Below, in pieces: positions 15,001 to 20,005 of a stretch of 64,000 nt of DNA (the first letter of the stretch is position 1; the number at the start of each line of letters is the position of its first letter). The stretch spans positions 12,472,134 to 12,536,133 of the forward strand of contig CM055618.1 in assembly GCA_029379385.1 (NCBI GenBank), given 5' to 3'. Source of the stretch: Quillaja saponaria (Eukaryota; Streptophyta; Magnoliopsida; Fabales; Quillajaceae). The position numbers were made by a program, and so were the translations under genes. Below the pieces are notes generated by a model. It was given only the letters and a program-made list of their open reading frames with translations, searched no databases and was not told the origin of the DNA.

Positions 15001-18000
15001 ATACAACCACCTCAAATACCATACCAACCTCCACAATACATATAATACTCACAAAATCCGTTGAGTCAACCTATGACCTATTCACAAACAGTGAAAAAGG
15101 CAGAAAAATTAGTCATTCAAGAAAAGAATGAAGAAGCTAAGCAAGTTTCAGATTTCTTTAACCCAGGCTTACCAGAGAACCTAGATGAACTGTTAAATAG
15201 AGTATGGAAATCCCATATTCTAGAGAAAAAATCAGTTTTTAGAAAATATATGGGAAAGCTTGCAGAAGAATTAGTTAATCAAACTAATGTCTTCAAGAAC
15301 TTTAAATTTCTCACTAAAAATGTGTTAAAAGAAGTTAATTGGGATAAAGATGTTAATTTTGAACAAATTAACACTATTCTTGAATTATCTAAATTATTGG
15401 GAAGTCAAACAGACGATGATCCAGTATTTCAAAAAGTCAAAAGAATTAGTCTCTATGAAAAATCCAAGATGATTCTCCCAACAGAGTTATCTTTCAAAAT
15501 TACCAGCAGCATATACAATGCTCATCATTTCAAATTAATGAAAAAATTAGAACAATTTTCCTTTAATATTCATATACTTTCTGATTATTGGAAAATTAAT
15601 ATTCCAAAATTATCTTTTAGTTCTTATGAAAGTTTTGATATAGAAAGTGTTGAGATGGGATTCGTTGTAACCATTATCCTAGAAAATGATAAATTTGAAA
15701 AACTTTCAGGATTAAGTTCTTTTCTCAAAACCATGATCCTTTACTCTATCATGGAAGACGAGTCAAGATCTATGTTTAATCTTTCTATAACCAGTATGAT
15801 GGGATATTTTCAAAGAGAAAAATTCTATCAACCTTTTCAGATCTTTGATCTAAGCAAGACATTAGATTCTGATTTTGACTTTTTAGAAGATGATCAAACT
15901 CTCCTAGTCAGACAGACTATATCTGGAGATCAATATTATGTTAAATGTCTCGGTCAGCTTGTCAGAAAGACAGATTTTATTCTAAGTGAAGACTTCTTTA
16001 AAATCTCAGATGGAAAAAGAATCTTTACTACAGCTTTACTAGTCCAGTACAACAGATCCAAAGAACAGATAGATCTTTGTGATCAAATTCTCAGAAAAAT
16101 CAGATTCTTTGAGGTAGAAGGCCCTGAAGATCTTATTTCTGATGCAGAGATGGATTTCAATCTTGCAGACAGAGCAAACAGTGCTTGTAGCAGGAGTGAT
16201 GGTGCCAACACGTATGACAGTGTTACAGAACACAACATTGACAACATGATGGAACCATGACAACGACATCTCCACTACCGAAAGCTGAGTAGTCATTTTC
16301 TGAAAAAGACAGAAAGTTGATGAGTCAGCATTCCAACAACTTAAAGATGACAAGTCTCTATCTGAAAACGACAGGCAGATGACAGGTCACTTTCAAGAAA
16401 GGAACACCTCAGCTAAAGAGATAATGCATATCCACCTTTAGCAAAAGCAATCTTCTTTACAGCAATTAAAGGAGATTCTTTCTTATCTCTTTACCTAATG
16501 TAATAATGATGTTTGTTAAAAATTTTCCTTTAAATAGGTTGATGCTTAGGCATTATAGGATATCTTAGAATTTCTTATTTTCTCTGTTTTAATACTTCTC
16601 TCTCTCACTATCTTGTATACACCTTATCTCTCCTGTTGAGATCCTCAACATTCCGCAGCTCGTTTAGTAGAATGGTATCAGAGCTTTTGTAATCAACAAA
16701 GCTTGAAGTAGTTTGTACCAATAGCTTGTACCAGTGACGATTGATATTCAGTAAATAAACGTGTGAAGCTATTTCTGTAAGTTTTATTTGTATCTCTTTT
16801 CTATTATTACTTACTGTTTTACATTTCTGGCTGATTGAAATCCTATATGCTTTGGGATTAGTAACTTCTGTTTGGGTGTTGTTGGCCATTGATAGGCTGT
16901 TGTATACCCTGTTGTTGAAGTGAAATAGCATCCCTAGGAGGTCTTAGGAGCTATAATCTGTCCATAATGGAACATGTTAAGTGCATAATAGGAGAAGATC
17001 ACAAAGAAAAATTTTATGATCATAGTCTTCATATAGATATTACTGAAGAAAAATCTGTCAATAGTATAAGTAGGGTATTAAACTCCTTTGTAGATTTGTC
17101 TCTGTTTAATTTTGAAAAAATTAACAAAAAAAAAAAAAAAAAATTAGAATGTATTAATGAAACCACTAAACCACTATTCATGCTATATTTTCAGATGTGG
17201 ATGACTCTGGACTAGAATCACATTCGTCATCAGAAATATTTAATAATATTTCATAATTATTTTGATCTTCCAGCAGACACTGTTGATGTACCTGATGACT
17301 CACCTTCTGTCCCAACACCTTCCCGTGCCTCGAATCCTGCTTCACCACCTATTTTACGAAGAGGTACTCATTCAACTCGTAATCCTTATCCTATTTATAT
17401 TTTTTTGAGTTATCATTGTTTATCTTCACCCTATTATGCATTTGTCTCTTTTTTGTCTTCTATTTCTGTTCCAAAGTCCACCAGCGGTGCTCCTTTTATT
17501 TTTTCGGAAAATTTCGTTGTGTGTTTTTCCAATGGTGCTCTTTTTATTTTTTTGGCAAATTCGGTTGTGTCTCTTTCCAGCCAACACGAGTACTATTTAT
17601 GGGTACCAGTATGTTCATCAAACGGATTGAAACTTCACCTAAATTGTTGTAAGTAAAAGGGGAGTGTTGAGATTGGTAATTGGGTTTTATTTGTACAAGA
17701 TTGAGCATTATAGGCTCCATCTTGAAGGGGAGTATTAGGAATATAATATTATTGTATTGTGTAGTCCAACATTGTTTAAATGTGGAAGTCTAGGTTTTAT
17801 TATTTACTATAAATAAAGCTTATGGGTGTAGACTTTGAGATATCAATCAAGGCCACAATCATTTTCTTATTCTATTTTATTTAACAATGTTTATCAGTTG
17901 ATCAGATTATTAAAGTCACTGATTCATCTTTGCAGCTTTGATGAAGAAATTCTCCATGTTTTGGGGTCCCTCGTTCCAGAGCACACAGGAAGCATTCATT

Positions 18001-18242
18001 GGTTGCATAGGAACATGGAAGATGCAAGCTTAACTGGAAGGTTTTCAATTGAACTTAGGTTCATTGAGTTTGAAACAATTATCTTTTTTCTTTCTAATAC
18101 ATCTCTGCATAATTGCATGTAAAATATGTGTTATAGGAGTGCAAAGAAGAGGAGAGAAGGTGAGGGAGAATCAGCATTGCTACAGCATGCTGGGGGACCA
18201 ATAACCAAGATGTCAAAGAAGCACAAAGTTAGAGAATCATAG
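1..18242 (+). CDS. 3' end of an unidentified host gene, split by a 17.9-kb intron
   Basis: Three exons read in one frame: 1-26 (tail of an exon, donor AG|GTGACT), 17936-18040 (acceptor TTTGCAG, donor AAG|GTTTTC) and 18137-18242 (acceptor TTATAG, stop TAG 18240-18242). Phases agree across both junctions. The visible C-terminus is about 78 residues: a hydrophobic/acidic stretch ([19 protein letters not shown]) followed by a basic, nuclear-signal-like tail ([11 protein letters not shown], then SKKHKVRES). I do not recognise the family. The large intron holds the copia/pararetrovirus insertion in the same orientation as the gene; without it the intron would be about 1 kb. Exon 1-26 rests only on splice consensus and frame. 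The last two exons are firmer. The gene continues left of the window. Confidence 0.55.
27..912 (+). other. Host-gene intron sequence 5' of the insertion
   Basis: This AT-rich stretch has no supported coding sequence. Its end, ATGTT (908-912), is repeated at 17887-17891 on the far side of the insertion, so this and 17887-17935 are the two halves of one original intron. Confidence 0.6.
913..1066 (+). repeat. Copia 5' LTR (154 bp)
   Basis: It aligns end to end with 17733-17886, with about 11 mismatches counted by eye and no gap. It ends in TTTAACA. The canonical TG start is mutated (CA here, TA in the right LTR). The ATGTT just outside is the target-site duplication. Confidence 0.88.
1067..1078 (+). 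promoter_or_regulatory. Copia primer-binding site
   Basis: TGGTGTCAGAAC lies directly after the LTR. It is a slightly diverged form of TGGTATCAGAGC, complementary to initiator methionine tRNA and used by plant copia elements for minus-strand priming. Confidence 0.75.
1250..2024 (+). pseudogene. Copia integrase core, broken
   Basis: The conceptual product has the copia integrase signature. An HIDV..GPSR stretch near 1257 carries the first catalytic Asp, but a TAG replaces the usual Trp codon. FIDDYSR follows, then RSDNAREY (second Asp, about 1445-1470) and [13 protein letters not shown] with the catalytic Glu (about 1540-1580). After it come the GxKxxFLGY-like integrase C-terminal region (KCIFLGYS) and [10 protein letters not shown] further stop lies near 1392. 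Gag and protease, which should lie upstream, are absent, so the 5' part of the element is deleted. The reading frame runs into viral sequence near 2024-2030 at a short shared stretch (ATTATTAAATG). Confidence 0.82.
2024..3326 (+). pseudogene. Pararetrovirus coat-protein fragment (left, + strand)
   Basis: This matches the right-hand copy from about 10575 to 11868 at the nucleotide level. It begins in the acidic Ser/Asp/Glu-rich N-terminal region ([12 protein letters not shown]) and passes through the capsid core to the region of the CCHC zinc knuckle, ending in the acidic tail at 3326. Several stops and indels break it. A TAG near 2672 is also present in the right + copy (about 11216) but not in the minus-strand copy. 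At 3327 it is joined head-on to minus-strand RNase H/ORF2 sequence. Confidence 0.75.
3327..4060 (-). pseudogene. Scrambled pararetrovirus mosaic
   Basis: Short viral pieces are fused in both orientations. 3327-3831 is minus-strand ORF2 start and RNase H (like 14332-14940, with an internal deletion). About 3832-3893 is + strand movement-protein C-terminus (like 12490-12548). About 3893-3990 is minus-strand coat-protein sequence (like 6965-7075). About 3990-4050 is minus-strand ORF2 sequence (like 9440-9560). No open product is expected. The joins fall at short AT-rich homologies, typical of end-joining or template switching. Confidence 0.7.
4061..4375 (+). pseudogene. Pararetrovirus RT C-terminal fragment (+ strand)
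   Basis: It matches 14050-14316, the region just after the RT YIDD motif ([19 protein letters not shown], then [17 protein letters not shown]). It is joined at about 4376 to RT sequence in the opposite orientation. Confidence 0.78.
4376..5260 (-). pseudogene. Pararetrovirus protease and N-terminal RT (minus-strand copy)
   Basis: Read on the minus strand, the aspartic-protease active site DTGATTS appears near 5050, followed by the linker to RT and the RT N-terminus ([19 protein letters not shown] region). The copy stops at the RT stretch near ARMVINYK, so the catalytic YIDD part is missing here. A TGA just after the protease (4912-4914) is also found in the right copy (13156-13158). Frames are otherwise open over 4531-4854 and 4915-5172. 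Confidence 0.78.
4379..7385 (-). repeat. Inverted repeat B, left arm (about 3.0 kb)
   Basis: It pairs with about 10690-13705 on the + strand: coat protein to RT in both. Similarity is obvious to the eye along the whole length, with scattered substitutions and small indels. Confidence 0.8.
5260..6180 (-). pseudogene. Pararetrovirus movement protein (minus-strand copy)
   Basis: The translation carries a stretch typical of caulimovirid 30K-superfamily movement proteins: [13 protein letters not shown], then [14 protein letters not shown]. These proteins gate plasmodesmata to let virus pass between cells. The open part is 5789-6121. Stops and indels break the rest. The piece lies between coat protein (upstream on the minus strand) and protease, the same order as in the right copy. 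Confidence 0.7.
6180..7386 (-). pseudogene. Pararetrovirus coat protein (minus-strand copy)
   Basis: The capsid core is open over 6475-6894. The CCHC zinc knuckle (C-X2-C-X4-H-X4-C) near 6330-6380 is degraded in the second Cys pair region. The copy retains a Leu codon where both + strand copies have TAG. It has a TAG in place of a Trp codon after KPKKFT, where the right copy has Trp. The N-terminal part is cut at 7386, where copia sequence begins. Confidence 0.75.
7387..7619 (-). mobile_element. Second, inverted copy of the copia 3' piece
   Basis: It is the reverse complement of about 17267-17505, the Pro/Ser-rich linker ([17 protein letters not shown]) and following sequence. Its presence next to minus-strand viral sequence shows that the inverted duplication copied a virus-copia junction as one block. 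Confidence 0.82.
7620..7703 (+). pseudogene. Short coat-protein N-terminal fragment, left junction
   Basis: The 84-nt piece matches 10560-10645 ([20 protein letters not shown]). It is inverted relative to the viral sequence at 7704-10334. The mirror-image arrangement occurs at 17183-17266, so it was made before the inverted duplication. Confidence 0.75.
7704..8616 (-). promoter_or_regulatory. Pararetrovirus promoter, leader and primer site (minus-strand copy)
   Basis: It is the reverse complement of 16261-17182. A TATA-like TATTTAAA lies at 8341-8348. The primer-binding site at 8192-8203 reads TTGTATCAGAGC on the minus strand, one mismatch from the caulimovirid tRNA-Met site in the right copy. 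The small ORF that begins at 16967 in the right copy is here interrupted by a stop. Confidence 0.75.
8617..10098 (-). pseudogene. Pararetrovirus ORF2 (minus-strand copy)
   Basis: The start at 10098 ([10 protein letters not shown]) matches the right copy at 14770. The frame is open from 10098 to a TAA at 9436, longer at the 5' end than in the right copy, which has an earlier stop. Several further stops (near 9280 and 9040) and a 15-nt deletion near the C-terminus disrupt the rest. The product has a Pro/Gln/Tyr-rich N-terminal third and a folded-looking remainder. Its position after RNase H is that of the transactivator/inclusion-body ORF of caulimovirids, but I see no decisive motif. Confidence 0.72.
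10081..10334 (-). pseudogene. Pararetrovirus RNase H C-terminal fragment (minus-strand copy)
   Basis: It encodes the RNase H tail ([29 protein letters not shown]). The active-site Asp of TDNQS is visible. It is truncated at 10334, where it meets + strand viral sequence head to head; this is the turning point of the inverted arrangement. Confidence 0.75.
10342..11874 (+). pseudogene. Pararetrovirus coat protein (right, main + copy)
   Basis: Virion capsid protein. The N-terminal part (from about 10342) is charged and carries a TGA at 10465-10467. The acidic Ser/Asp/Glu region follows (10560-10707) and then a frameshift. The capsid core is broken by a TAG at about 11216 and open over 11231-11599. 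A 1-nt loss near 11628 shifts the frame. The RNA-binding zinc knuckle [14 protein letters not shown] (CX2CX4HX4C, all four ligands intact) is at about 11686-11727. An acidic tail ends at TAA 11872-11874. The start is not visible, because the 5' end is cut by the head-to-head join at 10335. Confidence 0.82.
10690..13705 (+). repeat. Inverted repeat B, right arm
   Basis: This is the partner of 4379-7385. The region between the arms contains arm A (minus), so the two inverted-repeat pairs interleave. Confidence 0.8.
11884..12800 (+). pseudogene. Pararetrovirus movement protein (right copy)
   Basis: It has 30K-superfamily-like sequence ([16 protein letters not shown], then [13 protein letters not shown] and the [14 protein letters not shown] stretch). 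It is in the same frame as the zinc-knuckle part of the coat protein, ten bases after that frame's stop, and runs without a break into the protease. Stops at about 11893, 11968 and 12313 interrupt it. The tail beyond about 12406 is Ser/Gln-rich. Coat protein before movement protein is the order known from cavemo- and solendoviruses, whereas badna-, tungro- and petuviruses have movement protein first. Confidence 0.72.
12406..14789 (+). pseudogene. Pararetrovirus protease-RT-RNase H (right copy)
   Basis: In order: movement-protein tail; aspartic protease with DTGATTS (about 13015-13035) and stop TGA 13156-13158; RT open over 13207-14052 with the [15 protein letters not shown] region and catalytic YIDDVLVF (about 13972-13995); a frameshift near 14045; the thumb/connection, open over 14067-14318 and ended by TAG; then RNase H with [12 protein letters not shown] (about 14419-14455) and TDNQS. 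A TAA near 14544 lies in the RNase H middle. The RNase H frame ends at TAA 14787-14789 and overlaps the ORF2 start by 20 nt. The enzymes would copy the pregenomic RNA into DNA, but this copy cannot encode them whole. Confidence 0.88.
14770..16260 (+). pseudogene. Pararetrovirus ORF2, one internal stop
   Basis: ATG 14770 lies inside the RNase H end, an arrangement suited to reinitiation or leaky scanning. The frame has a single stop (TAA 15043-15045) and is then open to TGA 16258-16260, about 497 codons in all. The N-terminal third is basic and Pro/Gln/Tyr-rich ([14 protein letters not shown]). A Lys/Glu-rich helical part follows ([12 protein letters not shown]), then a region with [19 protein letters not shown] and a C-terminal two thirds without repeats. 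The position suggests the translational transactivator/inclusion protein of caulimovirids. I see no sequence motif that proves it, so it is unassigned. Confidence 0.78.
16261..16560 (+). promoter_or_regulatory. Pararetrovirus pregenomic-RNA promoter (predicted)
   Basis: This non-coding region follows ORF2. It contains several TGAC-type elements (TGAGTCA at 16320-16326, GATGACAAGTC, GATGACAGGTCAC) reminiscent of the as-1/activation elements of caulimovirid promoters. A TATA-like TTTAAATA lies at 16529-16536. The start site would be expected near 16560. CTCTCTCTC and a leader follow. Confidence 0.6.
16561..16966 (+). promoter_or_regulatory. Pararetrovirus leader with tRNA-Met primer-binding site
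   Basis: TGGTATCAGAGC at 16673-16684 is a perfect 12-nt match to the initiator tRNA-Met-complementary site that sets position 1 of caulimovirid genomes. An AATAAA at 16753-16758, downstream of the predicted start, fits the family habit of a polyadenylation signal in the leader. The leader runs to the ATG at 16967. Confidence 0.82.
16967..17182 (+). pseudogene. Small pararetrovirus ORF after the leader (ORF1-like), truncated
   Basis: It starts [18 protein letters not shown] and contains a Lys run encoded by a poly-A tract. It is the first ORF after the leader, as expected for a small 5' ORF ahead of the coat protein. Viral sequence stops at about 17183, where an inverted coat-protein scrap is joined. 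I do not recognise a family. Confidence 0.5.
17183..17266 (-). pseudogene. Short coat-protein N-terminal fragment, right junction
   Basis: It is the reverse complement of the 7620-7703 piece and of about 10560-10645. It sits between the viral ORF1-like sequence and the copia 3' piece, and so marks the primary virus-copia joint. Confidence 0.75.
17267..17732 (+). mobile_element. Copia 3' remnant with polypurine tract
   Basis: A Pro/Ser-rich segment ([17 protein letters not shown]) typical of the integrase-RT linker is followed by low-complexity sequence and a short 3' stretch. RT and RNase H are gone. The polypurine tract GAAGGGGAG (17724-17732) touches the LTR start and would prime plus-strand synthesis. 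Confidence 0.75.
17733..17886 (+). repeat. Copia 3' LTR (154 bp)
   Basis: It is the partner of 913-1066, starts TATTAGGAATATAATATTATT and ends TTTAACA. The target-site duplication ATGTT follows at 17887-17891. Confidence 0.88.
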
Positions 18243-18429
18243 TAATAAAAGCTGTGAGGATTTGTCTCTGTACAACGACCATAAAACCAAGATGTCAAAG
18301 AAGCACAAAGTTAGAGAAGCATAGTAATAAAAGCTGTGAGGATTTGTCTCTGTACAACGACCATAAAATCAAGATGTCAAAGAAGCACAAAGTTAGAGAA
18401 GCATAGTAATAACAGCTGTGAGGATTTGA
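18207..18429 (+). repeat. 82-bp tandem triplication over the host-gene terminus
   Basis: The unit AAGATGTCAAAGAAGCACAA... begins at 18207, 18289 and 18371, an exact period of 82. The third unit is partial, diverging after GAGGATTTG. The unit includes the last 11 codons and stop of the host gene plus 3' UTR, so two extra copies of the C-terminal coding end lie downstream. The first unit ends GAATCATAG, the others GAAGCATAG. Confidence 0.9.
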
Positions 18430-19154
18430 TTTGTTGTGTTTTTTTCTTTAGACTAGCTCTAGCTGAGTTCTTTCTTATTGTTTTTTTTTTTTTTTAATGA
18501 CAATTCACTCTTTTGTCAATGGAAAAAATTTGCATTGGGTGCTAAGTTGGTTTACTTGTACCACTGCAGGTTTTTCGTACTGACTTGCATCTGGTGGACA
18601 TTTTAAGCTAGGAAACTGCACTCTGATGACCAGGATTGGGCAGGAAACTGAAGAGTCTAAACAGTAGGACAACAACATGGTGCCTACAGTACTTTTGGTC
18701 TGTTTTGCTCATTGTACTATCTAACAGGAAGATTGATTGACAAGCACATAAAATTCTTCTTATTTATATTTGTAATCTGCATTTGAGCTAAACCCTAAAA
18801 TATGTTGGGATATTTCAGTATCCATTTTGTAGTATCTTCTAATTTATAGAGCCGCTTAACTCCTAATGCTCTGTCATAAGAGAATTTTATTCTTACGTGT
18901 AGTGAAATCCCTTTTACATATATGTGAAAAACTTCTTATAAAAACTTTAATGAGTGTGAGAACGAAGTGGTTTGGGTGAAAGATAAATGATACTTTTACA
19001 CATATTTAAGGTGAGGATCATCATAATCTTTTCAATGTTCATTAACTGGGGTTATACATTGTTCTTTTCTTTTTTTTAATAATGATAACTAGTTGAAGAT
19101 GTTTTCAATCTGATTCTGTTTTTTTTCTGATACATAGGATTCATGTAATTGCAG
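18430..19154 (+). other. Host-gene 3' UTR/flank and spacer
   Basis: T-rich sequence follows the tandem repeat. I see no coding exon in it. An intron-like acceptor (TTGTAATTGCAG) ends at 19154 and belongs to the pseudogene that follows. Confidence 0.5.
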
Positions 19155-19602
19155 GTGTTCTGTCTGGAACATAGATCTTACAAGTCACATGATTACTTCA
19201 AATCAGACCATAATAGCAGGAAGGTTGTTGTTTGATGTCGATTGAGACCACTGGACACCATGGTAAAGACGAGAAGGATGTAATAGAGAGGCATGACAAA
19301 TCTGGAGATTCTGACCAGAAAAAGAAGAAACCCACTTGCCCAGTTAGGCGGTGCAAGGAGGTTTTGACATTTTCCAATACCAGTAGGTGCAAAACTTGCC
19401 AATTGAATGTTTGTCTCAAGCACAGATTCCCTGCTGACCATGCTTGTAAAAGGGAGCTTCTTTCCTGTGTCTGCATCAACTGTAGCTGGTAATTGGCCAT
19501 GGAAAGATCGTTTCTTGGTTGCTTTGGCTTTAAGGAATGGAAAAGATTGTGCCAAGTCTACATCTCCTCCAAGTACCTCTCCATCAGTTAGAGCCTGCTG
19601 AT
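19155..19602 (+). pseudogene. AN1 zinc-finger stress-associated protein, 3' exon pseudogene
   Basis: After an intron-type acceptor the frame reads VFCLEHRSYKSHD, the tail of a first AN1 finger. A TGA at 19233-19235 breaks it. In the next frame a second AN1 finger is complete (CPVRRCKEVL, CKTCQLNVCLKHRFPADHAC; Cys/His ligands present). Another frameshift near 19455 moves to the frame ending FLVALALRNGKDCAKS and SPSVRAC, stop about 19600. This is the layout of the plant two-AN1 SAP subfamily (SAP11/13-like). The N-terminal exon is not found upstream. A retained acceptor argues for a DNA-level duplicate rather than a retrocopy. Confidence 0.72.
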
Positions 19603-20005
19603 AAATATATTGATTACCATTTACTACCCAGTATACTGTTTGCAAAGCTAGAGCCAACCTTGAAATTGGAATTAGATTGGCTCAGCATTCCTTGTGCAAT
19701 GAATATAATTTCTTTGAATCCCTTTTCAATGTTTAAAACCTACTGCAAATTTGTAGATTCCACCTGACAATGCACATGGACAATAATATGACACCTCAAC
19801 AAAAATATATTAGATGTTCCAGAATCTGTTTCCTCCTACCCTGTTTCTTTATAAATAAAGTTAATATGATATCAGTCTCCTTTTAAGTTCTAAATGCATA
19901 CACTACTAACTCAAAGATTTACATCCAGTTCAAATTTGCTAAAAGTTATATGTTAGATAAGAGGCCTCAAAAGTCATCCGAAATGCTTCCTGTAAAGCAG
20001 TGGCA
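19603..20005. other. Spacer between two pseudogenes
   Basis: AT-rich sequence with nothing recognisable. An AATAAA-type motif near 19852 could be the old polyadenylation signal of the AN1 gene. Confidence 0.4.

Larger units (their letters stand above)
14546..17505 (+). repeat. Inverted repeat A, right arm
   Basis: This is the partner of 7388-10332. Both arms end inside copia sequence at about the same base, near the AGCGGTGCTCC stretch. Confidence 0.82.
913..17886 (+). mobile_element. Composite insertion: defective Ty1/copia element carrying rearranged pararetrovirus copies
   Basis: A 154-bp LTR at each end is flanked by the direct 5-bp repeat ATGTT (908-912, 17887-17891), the expected copia target-site duplication. 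A primer-binding site follows the left LTR and a polypurine tract precedes the right LTR. Copia coding sequence survives only as an integrase core (about 1250-2024) and a 3' piece (17267-17640). Gag, protease and almost all RT/RNase H are missing. Between these copia remnants lie about 15 kb of caulimovirid sequence in both orientations, plus a second inverted copy of the copia 3' piece at 7387-7619. The boundaries are directly visible. The order of events is inference. Confidence 0.88.

Noticed and set aside
16315..16390. Possible hammerhead ribozyme (TTGATGAGTC followed later by GAAAACGACAGG)
   Set aside because: The CTGATGA core, stem II and GAAA box cannot be placed with the required spacing and pairing. 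The stretch is better explained as promoter activation elements.
17405..17656. Overlapping membrane-protein-like frames rich in Phe and Leu
   Set aside because: They are T-rich copia remnant sequence read in three frames; none continues a known domain.
19193..19657. Minus-strand open frame of 154 codons over the AN1 pseudogene
   Set aside because: It is the antisense shadow of the zinc-finger exon; its translation has no recognisable features.
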